NCBI RefSeq assembly: GCF_004348345.1
Contig: NZ_SMJZ01000008.1
Location: forward strand, 18,121-82,120
DNA from: Nonomuraea longispora
GTDB taxonomy: Bacteria; Actinomycetota; Actinomycetes; Streptosporangiales; Streptosporangiaceae
Length of the DNA stretch: 64,000 nucleotides
Direction: 5' to 3'
Positions 25,407-32,628 of the stretch are shown here, in pieces (position 1 is the first letter of the stretch; every line of letters starts with the position of its first letter). Below the pieces are notes generated by a model, which ran no database searches, had not been told where the DNA came from, and was given only the letters and a program-made list of their open reading frames with translations. Both the position numbers and the translations under genes were made by a program.

Positions 25407-26065
25407 ACCGTATTCTCATCGCCGAGGACGAGTCCAGGATCGCTTCCTTCGTGGAGAAGGGGCTGCGGGCCAACGGCTTCGTGACCGCCGTGGTCGGCGA
25501 CGGGGTCGTCGCGTACGACCTGGCCTGCGGGGGCGGGTTCGACCTGCTCATCCTCGACATCGGGCTGCCGCTGAGCGACGGGTTCACGGTGCTGCGGCGG
25601 CTGCGCGAGTCGCGGGTCACCATGCCCGTGATCATCCTGACCGCGCGTGACAGCGTGAGCGACACCGTGGCGGGGCTGGAGGGCGGCGCCGACGACTACA
25701 TCGCCAAACCCTTCGCCTTCGAGGAGCTCCTGGCCAGGGTGCGGCTGCGGCTGCGCGCGGAGCGCACACCCGAGGTGACCGTGCTGCGGGTGTCGGACCT
25801 GTCACTCGACCTGCGCACGCGGCGGGCGTACGTCGGGGACCGCGCGGTCGACCTGTCGGCCAGGGAGTTCGCGCTGGCGGAGATCTTCTGCCGTCACCCC
25901 GACCAGGTGCTGACCCGCGAGCAGCTGCTCAGCCACGTGTGGGGCTTCGACTTCGACCCGGGCTCCAACGTCGTGGACGTGTACGTACGCTATCTGCGCC
26001 GCAAGATCGGCGCCGAGCGCATCGAGACCGTGCGCGGCACCGGATACCGGATGAGAGCCGCCTAA
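25403..26065 (+). CDS. OmpR/PhoB-family response regulator
   Basis: The 220-residue regulator has a receiver domain with acidic pocket AEDE (8-10), phospho-acceptor Asp52 (LILDIGLP), Thr in ILTARD and Lys in IAKPF. The C-terminal winged helix (DLSAREFALAEIFCRHPDQV ... VDVYVRYLRRKIG ... VRGTGYRM) is typical. The GTG start overlaps the kinase stop. Cognate to the preceding kinase; probable targets are its own operon and the DUF4956/VTC genes that follow after 70 bases. Confidence 0.95.
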   Translation: MNRILIAEDESRIASFVEKGLRANGFVTAVVGDGVVAYDLACGGGFDLLILDIGLPLSDGFTVLRRLRESRVTMPVIILTARDSVSDTVAGLEGGADDYIAKPFAFEELLARVRLRLRAERTPEVTVLRVSDLSLDLRTRRAYVGDRAVDLSAREFALAEIFCRHPDQVLTREQLLSHVWGFDFDPGSNVVDVYVRYLRRKIGAERIETVRGTGYRMRAA

Positions 26066-26135
26066 TCATCACCTCACGGTTGCTTCACCCCCTACGTAGA
26101 GGCTGTTCATCAACGGCACTACAGAGGGAGAAAAC

Positions 26136-26705
26136 GTGGCAACCGGGTTGGTGATGGACCTCGCGGCGATCGTCGCGCTGGCCTACGGGCTCTACTATCG
26201 GCGGCACCACCGGCGCGACCTGCTGTTCGCCTACGTCGCGCTCAACGTGGGCATCTTCGCCGTGGTGTCCCTGCTGCTCGTCCAGCGCGTCGACATCGCG
26301 GTCGGGTTCGGGTTGTTCGGGGTGTTGTCGATCATCCGGCTGCGGTCCAGCGAGATCACCCAGCAGGAGATCGCCTACTACTTCATCGCGATCGTGCTGG
26401 GGCTGGTCAACGGCCTGGCCGGGGCGTGGCCGCTGACCGCGCTGCTGCTGAACGGCGTGCTGCTGGCGATCATGTACGTCGCCGACCACCCCCGGCTGCT
26501 CGGCCGCACCCGGCAGCAGGTCGTGACGCTGGACGTCGTGCACGCCGACCCCGACCTGCTCCGCGCCGACCTGGAGAGCCGGCTGCGCGCGCGGGTGCTG
26601 CACTGCGTGGTCACCCAGGTCGACTACGTGCGTGACGTGACCGTGGTCGACGTGCGCTACGCGGTCCCCAAGACGGCGCCCAGGATGACGGGAGTGCGGC
26701 GATGA
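26136..26705 (+). CDS. DUF4956 membrane protein
   Basis: The 189-residue protein has four membrane helices in its first 115 residues, with the DUF4956-like motif FGLFGVLSIIRLRSSEITQQ after the third, followed by a cytoplasmic alpha/beta tail of about 70 residues. DUF4956 proteins commonly occur beside VTC-domain polyphosphate polymerase genes, as here (4-base overlap with the next gene). GGGAG lies six bases before the GTG start. The exact role is unknown; support of polyphosphate synthesis or transport is an inference. Confidence 0.85.
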   Translation: MATGLVMDLAAIVALAYGLYYRRHHRRDLLFAYVALNVGIFAVVSLLLVQRVDIAVGFGLFGVLSIIRLRSSEITQQEIAYYFIAIVLGLVNGLAGAWPLTALLLNGVLLAIMYVADHPRLLGRTRQQVVTLDVVHADPDLLRADLESRLRARVLHCVVTQVDYVRDVTVVDVRYAVPKTAPRMTGVRR

Positions 26706-27499
26706 CGGACGCGGACGTGCTGCTCGCCGGGGTGGCCGCGGCCGCCAGGCCGGTCGGGCTGGCGGACGTGCCCGAGCTGATGAGCCGGGTCGACTGCAAA
26801 TATCTCGTGACGGGCACGACCATGGCCCGGCTGGCGGGGGAACTGGGGGACCGGTTCTCCGTGCTCCGCATCGGCGGCAGACGGCAGTTCCGCTACACCT
26901 CGACCTACTTCGACACCCCCGACCTGCTCACCTTCCGCCAGCACCGGCAGGGGCGGCGGCGCAGGTTCAAGCTGCGCACCCGCACCTATCTGGACGGCGG
27001 AGGGCGGTGGCTGGAGCTCAAGCTCAGCGGCGCGCGCGGCAGCACCGACAAACACCGCATCCCGTACGACGGCGTGCCCGCGCACATCCTCACCCAGGAG
27101 GCGCGCGACTTCGTGCACAACACCCTGGTCGGCGAGTTGCGTCTCACCCCGCCCGCCGGGCTCGGGCCGGTGCTGTCCACCGACTACCGGCGCGTGACGC
27201 TCATCGACCGGGCGGGCGCGGCCCGGCTCACCTGCGACACGGGGCTGCTCTGCCACGACGGGCACCGGCGCGTGCCCGCCCGGCGCGACCTGGTGCTGCT
27301 GGAGTCGAAGTCGGCCGACGGCAGGGCCCTGGTGGACAGGGTGCTGCGCGGGATGGGGGTGCGGCCGGTCAGCGTGAGCAAGTACTGCATCGGGATGGCG
27401 GCGATGCGGGAACTGCCCGGCAGCAACCGCTGGCGTCCGGTGGTGCGGCGCTATCTCGAGCCCCAGGGGGAGATTTCCTGTCTCAGCCAGGTGGCATAG
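26702..27499 (+). CDS. VTC-domain protein (polyphosphate polymerase-like)
   Basis: The 265-residue protein consists of one VTC/CYTH-like tunnel domain. Characteristic strands carry basic and acidic residues: RVDCKYLV near 30, RYTSTYFDTPDLLTFRQH, RRFKLRTRTY, WLELKLSG, STDYRRVTLID, LVLLESKSADG and SVSKYCIGMA. In yeast Vtc4 such residues bind ATP and polyphosphate. The domain here is soluble and is paired with the DUF4956 membrane protein and the upstream two-component system, so the operon may adjust surface or internal polyphosphate in response to a signal. Confidence 0.85.
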   Translation: MTDADVLLAGVAAAARPVGLADVPELMSRVDCKYLVTGTTMARLAGELGDRFSVLRIGGRRQFRYTSTYFDTPDLLTFRQHRQGRRRRFKLRTRTYLDGGGRWLELKLSGARGSTDKHRIPYDGVPAHILTQEARDFVHNTLVGELRLTPPAGLGPVLSTDYRRVTLIDRAGAARLTCDTGLLCHDGHRRVPARRDLVLLESKSADGRALVDRVLRGMGVRPVSVSKYCIGMAAMRELPGSNRWRPVVRRYLEPQGEISCLSQVA

Positions 27500-27508
27500 T
27501 GATCGCCC

Positions 27509-28441
27509 ATGGAGGAGTCGATGCAACAGGCGCTCGCCACGCACATCCACGTGGAGGTGGCGATCGGGCGCCGCACGTTCGAGCAGGTGGTCCGTGGCGC
27601 CGTGGACGTCTGGGGGAGGGAGGTCGACGATCACGATCTCTTCGTGCGCACGGCCGAAGAGATCGCCGGGCGCGCGTTCGCCGATCACCTCGCGGCACAG
27701 GCGGCCTGGCCGGAGGTCACCGAAAGCGACCGGCTGAGCATGGCCATGATCGACCTCGCGATGGCCGGCATCCTGTCGCGCGAGAGCTACACCGACTGCC
27801 TCAACTGCGGGACCACGGAGATCGGGGGCGAGCTCGCCAAGCTCCCCGGCATGCGCGGCTACACCTTCTACCACCATCAGGACGCCCAGGCGGCGGCCGG
27901 GGGCGGCGGGGTCATGCTCGCCTACGGGGCCACCGGCGACGGCGACGCCGCCACGATAGGCGCGGAGATCGTGGCGGCCTGCCGGCGCCGCGGCCTGGAG
28001 GCCGAATGGGACGGCGACGCCCGGCAGCGCGTCCACGTGCCGGTCGACTGGCGGCGGCGGCGCTTCGGGCCGCTGGCCGGCCACCCGGGCGCGCCGACGC
28101 CGCCCGGCGGACCCGCCGTGCCGGTCACCTTCTGCGACTACACCTCGATCTCGGGCGACGACCCTGTGGACATGTCCGTGCAGGAGTGCCGCGACCTGAT
28201 GCTCTGGCTGACCCCGCACGACGGCAACTTCGCCTGCTACCGAGGGCGGTCGGGGCCCACCCTGCAGTTCATGTGGGAGGCGGGGATGCGGCTGTGGGCG
28301 GAGACGCCCGATCTCGCGGCGCGGTGCTCGCGCGGGCGGCACGTTACCGTGGACGAGGCGCTGGAGCTGGTCACACTCCACGTCAGGGACGGCGGGATCG
28401 CGCCGGAGGATCTCGGGGAGGCGCGGACGGTGCCGTGGTGA
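27509..28441 (+). CDS. DUF6891-like hypothetical protein
   Basis: The 310-residue soluble protein has no signal peptide. Features are a helical N-terminal third, the motif SYTDCLNCGTTEIGGEL with two cysteines, GYTFYHHQDAQAAAGGGG, and a central region AAACRRRGLEAEWDGDARQR like the DUF6891 family. The last third (FACYRGRSGPTLQFMWEAGM...LWAETP) resembles a separate small domain seen in actinobacterial hypothetical proteins. Start is the ATG 9 bases after the VTC stop; an ATG four codons later is possible. Function unknown. Its 3' end overlaps the convergent kinase gene by about 60 bases. Confidence 0.7.
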   Translation: MEESMQQALATHIHVEVAIGRRTFEQVVRGAVDVWGREVDDHDLFVRTAEEIAGRAFADHLAAQAAWPEVTESDRLSMAMIDLAMAGILSRESYTDCLNCGTTEIGGELAKLPGMRGYTFYHHQDAQAAAGGGGVMLAYGATGDGDAATIGAEIVAACRRRGLEAEWDGDARQRVHVPVDWRRRRFGPLAGHPGAPTPPGGPAVPVTFCDYTSISGDDPVDMSVQECRDLMLWLTPHDGNFACYRGRSGPTLQFMWEAGMRLWAETPDLAARCSRGRHVTVDEALELVTLHVRDGGIAPEDLGEARTVPW

Positions 28442-28949
28442 GCGTGCGCGACATGATCCGCCTGACCGTCTCCTCCAGGGAGCTGGTCTGGTCGATGACG
28501 ATCTCGCCGGCGCCGGGGAGCAGGTCGCGTTCGACGTACCAGTCGCGCATCATGTCCGCCCCGAACTCCCTGCTCTGGGGGCGGGTGGCGTGGCGTCGCA
28601 GGGTCTCGTCGAAGGAGACGTCGAGGTAGAAGAAGTGGCTGCGGTCCGGGTGGTCGCGGCGCAGAGCGGTCAGCATGTCGCCGTATCTGCCGGTGGTGAG
28701 GATGCCCTCCAGGATGACGTGGTGGCCGTGGTCGAGGGCGTAGCGGGTGATGGTGTCGATGAGGCCGATGTTCACGCCGTCGGGCTGGTCGAGCTCGCGC
28801 AGGATCTCGCGGCGCACCACGTCCTGGCTGACGATGGCCAGTCCGCGCCGGTCGTAGGCGTCGCGGATGGCTCGCGCGACCGTGGTCTTGCCCGAGCCGG
28901 AGTTGCCGCGCAGGACGATCAGCTGGGTCTGGTCCGAGCGTCCACGCAC
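28383..28949 (-). CDS. P-loop kinase of the AAA_33/zeta-toxin-like group
   Basis: The 188-residue protein has Walker A GNSGSGKTT (about 15-23), QDVVRREIL, a Walker-B-like segment HHVILEGILTTGRYG and an Arg-rich lid (ETLRRHATRPQSREFG). This is the pattern of small-molecule kinases of the AAA_33/ChvX-like group often called putative uridine kinase. The substrate cannot be read from sequence. The C-terminal 20 residues are basic and Pro-rich. It starts at GTG without a strong ribosome site. Confidence 0.75.
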   Translation of the reverse strand: MRGRSDQTQLIVLRGNSGSGKTTVARAIRDAYDRRGLAIVSQDVVRREILRELDQPDGVNIGLIDTITRYALDHGHHVILEGILTTGRYGDMLTALRRDHPDRSHFFYLDVSFDETLRRHATRPQSREFGADMMRDWYVERDLLPGAGEIVIDQTSSLEETVRRIMSRTLTTAPSAPPRDPPARSRRP

Positions 28950-29050
28950 CGCACCAGGCTAGCCGCCCCGCCGCATCCGTTTATCCGGGACCTGGCCGGT
29001 GATAGGCACCGTAACGACCTGCAGCGATGGCCGCCCCGGGGGAAGTCTTC

Positions 29051-29629
29051 ATGCTTGACCGCATCCACCAGATACCGGCCGTCCTGCTGAGCGCCGACGA
29101 CTATCTCGACGACTTCTGGCCGAGCTACCGCCGGACCGACGACGTGGTGTGGAAACTCCAGCGGGTGCAGGGCTTCGACGCGGCAGCGGGGCCGGGCGCG
29201 CTGGCGCAGGACGACTGGGAGCGCTCGCTCAAGCTGGCCGGCGACGGGCGGGCCGCGGCGGCGGGGTTCCCGCGCAGGCGGCTGCGGATCGTCGAGCCGT
29301 GCGTCACCTCCTACCTGCGCTGGGAGATGCACGTGCTGGCCTCGCGCGGCCAGGTGCGCGAGGAGGTGCGGGTGCTCGCCGCCCAGCAGGTGGCCGACCT
29401 GGAGATCGACCGGCGACTGCCCGAGCTGGTGGTGCTGGGGACCTCGGTGATGTACGAGGTGACGTACGACGCCCTGGGCGCCCACAGCGGCGCCCGCCGG
29501 ATCGACGACCAGGGGGTGATCGCCGCCTGCCGGGGTGAGCTGGACAAGCTGTTCGCCGCGGGGGAGACGCTCGAAGGGTATTACGAGCGCGAGATCGTCC
29601 CGCTCACCGCACCACGGGTGCCGACCTGA
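29051..29629 (+). CDS. DUF6879-like hypothetical protein
   Basis: The 192-residue soluble protein starts at the ATG that follows GGGGGAAG; an ATG eight codons upstream lacks such a site. The sequence (FWPSYRRTDDVVWKLQRVQG, then EPCVTSYLRWEMHVLASRGQ, and a final VMYEVTYDALGAHSGARRID) has the look of the DUF6879/DUF6879-like family of streptomycete proteins, which usually sit near XRE regulators. No such partner is adjacent here. Function unknown. Confidence 0.65.
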   Translation: MLDRIHQIPAVLLSADDYLDDFWPSYRRTDDVVWKLQRVQGFDAAAGPGALAQDDWERSLKLAGDGRAAAAGFPRRRLRIVEPCVTSYLRWEMHVLASRGQVREEVRVLAAQQVADLEIDRRLPELVVLGTSVMYEVTYDALGAHSGARRIDDQGVIAACRGELDKLFAAGETLEGYYEREIVPLTAPRVPT

Positions 29630-29804
29630 CCAGCGCGGCGCTCATATTCCGACGAGGTGTACCCGATCTCCGCAGAGCTTCCGTGCCCCGGTGGCGAGCC
29701 TCGGCCACATGGGCGACCGTGTGCTCATGATCGTCAAGCAGTCTGGAGAGACCGTCGCAATCCAGGACGAGGGTCCCCTCGTGGCTCAGCTTGCGGGGGG
29801 CCAC
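29604..29804 (-). pseudogene. Truncated PIN-domain (VapC-like) gene fragment
   Basis: The frame reads GTLVLDCDGLSRLLDDHEHT then VAHVAEARHRG, the first strand and helix of a PIN ribonuclease domain, including the first catalytic Asp in LVLDCDG. After about 45 residues the homology stops and the frame runs into the end of the neighbouring gene. The remaining acidic residues of the active site are absent, so it is a remnant. No antitoxin gene is next to it. Confidence 0.45.
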
Positions 29805-29858
29805 TGCGCCGCATCGTCGAATACTTCGTTGAAAAGCTGGAAAAAAGTCCGGCCGATA

Positions 29859-31082
29859 CTAAAGGGGCAGGTCGCCGGTGGCGGAGGCGGTGGAGCCGGT
29901 GGCCTGGTAGGCGGCGATGGTGCGTTCGGCGATGCGCATCTGGTGGATCTCGTCGGCGCCGTCGGCGAAGCGGGCCCAGCGGGCGTGCTGGAACATGTGC
30001 GCCAGCGGCGTGTCCGTCGAGTAGCCGAGGGCCCCGTGCACCTGGATGGCCCGGTCGATGATGCGGTTGAGGCTGTTCGCGACGAAGTGTTTGGCCATCG
30101 AGACCTCCGTGCGGAAGTCCTCGCCCTTGTCGATCTTCGAGGCGGCGTGCAGCACCATGAGTTTGCACTGGTAGAGCTCCATGGCCGAGTCGGCGATGAG
30201 CCACTGGATGCCCTGCTTCTCGGCCAGCAGGGAGCCGTGGCTGTAGCGGGTGAGCGCGCGGCCGACCATCATGTCGAGAGCCGTCTCCGCCTGTGAGATC
30301 CAGCGCATGCAGTGGGCGAGCCTGGCCGGGCCGAGGCGGTACTGGCCGAGGCGGTGGCCGTTGCCCCGGCCGCCGAGGATCTGGCTGTCGGGCAGCCGCA
30401 GGTCCTCGATGACGATCTCGCTGTGGCCGGTCGAGCCGTGCATCGTCTCGACCTCGCGCACGTCGTTCCAGCCGGGGTCGGGCAGGTCGACGAGGAAGGC
30501 GGTGTTCGCGCCGCGTGAGCCGTCGGGCACGTCCTGCTCGGTCCTCGCGATGAGGATGCCGAAGTTGGCCCGGCGGGCGTTGGAGATGAACCATTTGTGG
30601 CCGTTGATGACCCACTCGTCGCCGTCGCGTACGGCGGTCGTCCGGATCAGGGTGGGGTCGGAGCCCGCGACCTCCGGCTCGGTCATGGCGAAGCACGACA
30701 TCTTGGTGCCCTCCAGGAGGGGCCGGAGGTACTTCTCCTTCTGTTCGTCGCTCGCCCAGTGCAGCAGCGTGTGCATGTTGCCCTCGTCGGGGGCCTGGCA
30801 GTTGAGCACCCACGGGCCGACGCGGGTCCTGGCCGCTTCCGACTGCACCATGGCCAGCTCGACGTGACCGAGGCCCATGCCGCCCCACTCCTTCGGCATG
30901 TGCGGCAGCCACAACCCCTCGGCCTTGGCCAGGGAGCGCAGGTGGAAGATCGTGCGGAGGTAGGCGTCGCGGTCGCCCTCCTCCAGCTCCTCCATGGCGG
31001 GGGCGACGGTGCCCTGGATGAAGGCGCGGACCCGCTTGCGGATCTCCTCGTGCTCGGGGGCGAGGGTGAAGTCGATGGCCAT
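29859..31082 (-). CDS. Acyl-CoA dehydrogenase (ACAD10/11-like)
   Basis: The 407-residue flavoprotein contains the family landmarks: LWLPHMPKEWGGMGLGHVEL, FAMTEPEVAGSDPTLIRTTA (FAD/substrate binding), WVINGHKWFISNARRA, GSTGHSEIVIEDLRLP, IQVHGALGYSTDTPLAHMFQ and ADGADEIHQMRIAERTIAAY near the C-terminus. It oxidises an acyl-CoA at the alpha-beta position; chain length cannot be deduced. It lies at the left end of a minus-strand stretch, 14 bases after a decayed ABC transporter gene, and may be expressed from that locus. Confidence 0.92.
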   Translation of the reverse strand: MAIDFTLAPEHEEIRKRVRAFIQGTVAPAMEELEEGDRDAYLRTIFHLRSLAKAEGLWLPHMPKEWGGMGLGHVELAMVQSEAARTRVGPWVLNCQAPDEGNMHTLLHWASDEQKEKYLRPLLEGTKMSCFAMTEPEVAGSDPTLIRTTAVRDGDEWVINGHKWFISNARRANFGILIARTEQDVPDGSRGANTAFLVDLPDPGWNDVREVETMHGSTGHSEIVIEDLRLPDSQILGGRGNGHRLGQYRLGPARLAHCMRWISQAETALDMMVGRALTRYSHGSLLAEKQGIQWLIADSAMELYQCKLMVLHAASKIDKGEDFRTEVSMAKHFVANSLNRIIDRAIQVHGALGYSTDTPLAHMFQHARWARFADGADEIHQMRIAERTIAAYQATGSTASATGDLPL

Positions 31083-31096
31083 GCTGCTCCTTGTGG

Positions 31097-31843
31097 TCAG
31101 TCAGGTGAGTCGGTGGGGTGGTGGCAGGCGAGCCAGTGGTCGTCGCCGACCTGCCGGATCCGGGGCTCCTGCTCGGCGCATCTGGCGGACGCGCGCGGGC
31201 ATCGCGTACGGAACCGGCACCCGCTCGGCGGGTCGACCGGCGAGGGCGGTTCGCCGCTGATCAGGGTGTCGGCCGGCGGAAGGTCCAGGCCGCCGCCGGG
31301 GATGGGGGCGATGAGCGCCCGCGTGTACGGATGGGCGGGCCGGGAGATCAGCTCGGCGCTCGGCGCCAGTTCGCACCCCTTGCCCAGGTACATCACCATG
31401 ATGCGGTCGCTGACGTTCTTCACCACGGCCAGGTCATGGGCGATGAACCCGAGCATGAGCCGGTTAGCGGTCCTTGAGGTCCTCCAGCAGGCCGAGGATC
31501 TGCGCCTGCACCGAGACGTCGAGCGCCGACACGGGTTCGTCGCAGATCACCACCTCGGGGTCGAGGATGAGCGCCCTGGCGATCGAGATGCGCTGGCACT
31601 GGCCGCCGGAGAACTCGTGCGGCCTGCGTACCGCCGCCGCCTCCGGATCCAGGCCCACCGCCTCCAGGACCTCGTCCACCCGGTCGCCGGGCAGGCCCCA
31701 CACACGGGGGGCCCTCCCCGCGTGCGCCCGCCCTGGACGGGCCGGACGTGCCCGCCTGCGGGGTGGCGACGGGGCGTTGCCCGCTGCACGCCAGCATCAC
31801 CGCCGCTGCCAGCATCAACGTGGTCCGTCCTCCAGCGTTTCAT
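31097..31843 (-). pseudogene. Collapsed peptide ABC transporter: lipoprotein start joined to ATPase end
   Basis: The 5' end keeps a fine ribosome site (GGGAGGAGG) and ATG at 31843, then, after a frame change, a lipoprotein signal ([15 protein letters not shown]) as in an oligopeptide-binding protein. After about 35 codons the sequence jumps to the middle of an OppF/DppF-type ATPase: [15 protein letters not shown], the signature [17 protein letters not shown], Walker [13 protein letters not shown] and LLEDLKDR, then a stop and frame change at about 31464. The last part continues as FIAHDLAVVKNVSDRIMVMY through the C-terminal oligopeptide domain CRFRTRCPRA. Walker A, the permeases and most of the binding protein are gone. 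Confidence 0.8.
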
Positions 31844-31876
31844 CCACGCCTCCTCCCGGTAAGCCCCCCGAGAGCA

Positions 31877-31904
31877 TTTTCACCGATAGTACTATCGGTG
31901 AAAA
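31877..31904. promoter_or_regulatory. Perfect 28-bp palindrome, TetR operator candidate
   Basis: The two arms are TTTTCACCGATAGT and ACTATCGGTGAAAA, an exact 14-bp dyad without spacer. It lies between the TetR gene (49 bases before its start) and the divergent lipoprotein-ATPase relic (34 bases before its start), so the regulator would once have controlled the transporter. Confidence 0.75.
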
Positions 31905-31952
31905 TCCGCACAAGAGCCGCGGGAGAATCGTCACGGGAGGGAGGGAGCATCG

Positions 31953-32606
31953 ATGACGAGCACACCGCTCAGCAGGAGCGAGGCGAAAGACCAGACCCGG
32001 CGCAGGCTGATCAGGGCCGCGCTGGCGATCCTCGACGAGGCGGGCGAGGCCGGGCTGACCACCGTCAAGGTCGCCAAGGCCGCCGGCATCGCGCAGTCGA
32101 GCTTCTACGTGCACTTCAAGGACATGCAGGACCTGCTGCGGGTGCTCGCCGAGGAGGGCGGCCGGCGGCTTCGCACCTCCATGCGCGAGGCCCGCCGCGC
32201 CGCCCGCGAGGCCCCCGGCGACCTCCAACGCCACCGCGACACCTTCCGCATCCCGCTGGAGGCCATCTGCCGCCACCCCGAGCTGCTGCGCATCCAGCTG
32301 CGGGCCCGGCACGACCCGTCGTCCTCGCTGCGCGACTTCGCCACGGAGAGCGCCGCCGCCTACCGCGAGCACCACGCCGCCGACCTGGCCGCCCTCGGCT
32401 ACACCGCCGACGACGAGCACGACAGGCGGCGGCTGGAGATGATCGCCGACGGCATCGACGCCGCCACCAACGCCCTGGCCATCGGCCACCTGGAGGGCCG
32501 CTACCCCGACCTCGACGAGGCTGCCGACATCCTGGTGGCCCTGTCGAGGGGCGCACTGAGGCTCCTCAGATCCAGCTCAGGCCGCGACGAAGGCCCACGC
32601 GACTAG
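31953..32606 (+). CDS. TetR family regulator
   Basis: The 217-residue protein has an N-terminal helix-turn-helix (LIRAALAILDEAGEAGLTTV, KVAKAAGIAQSSFYVHFKDM) at about residues 18-65, and a helical ligand domain (REAPGDLQRHRDTFRIPLEA ... MIADGIDAATNALAIGHLEG). A strong GGGAGGGAG precedes the ATG. A perfect palindrome sits in the promoter. Its former partner, the divergent transporter, is destroyed, so the regulator may now be an orphan or may control the acyl-CoA dehydrogenase downstream of the relic. Confidence 0.9.
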   Translation: MTSTPLSRSEAKDQTRRRLIRAALAILDEAGEAGLTTVKVAKAAGIAQSSFYVHFKDMQDLLRVLAEEGGRRLRTSMREARRAAREAPGDLQRHRDTFRIPLEAICRHPELLRIQLRARHDPSSSLRDFATESAAAYREHHAADLAALGYTADDEHDRRRLEMIADGIDAATNALAIGHLEGRYPDLDEAADILVALSRGALRLLRSSSGRDEGPRD

Positions 32607-32628
32607 GGCGCAGCGCCTCTCAAGGCGG

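Noticed and set aside
26657..28381. A 574-codon minus-strand open frame across the VTC and DUF6891-like genes
   Set aside because: Spans two well-supported genes on the other strand and has no domain of its own.
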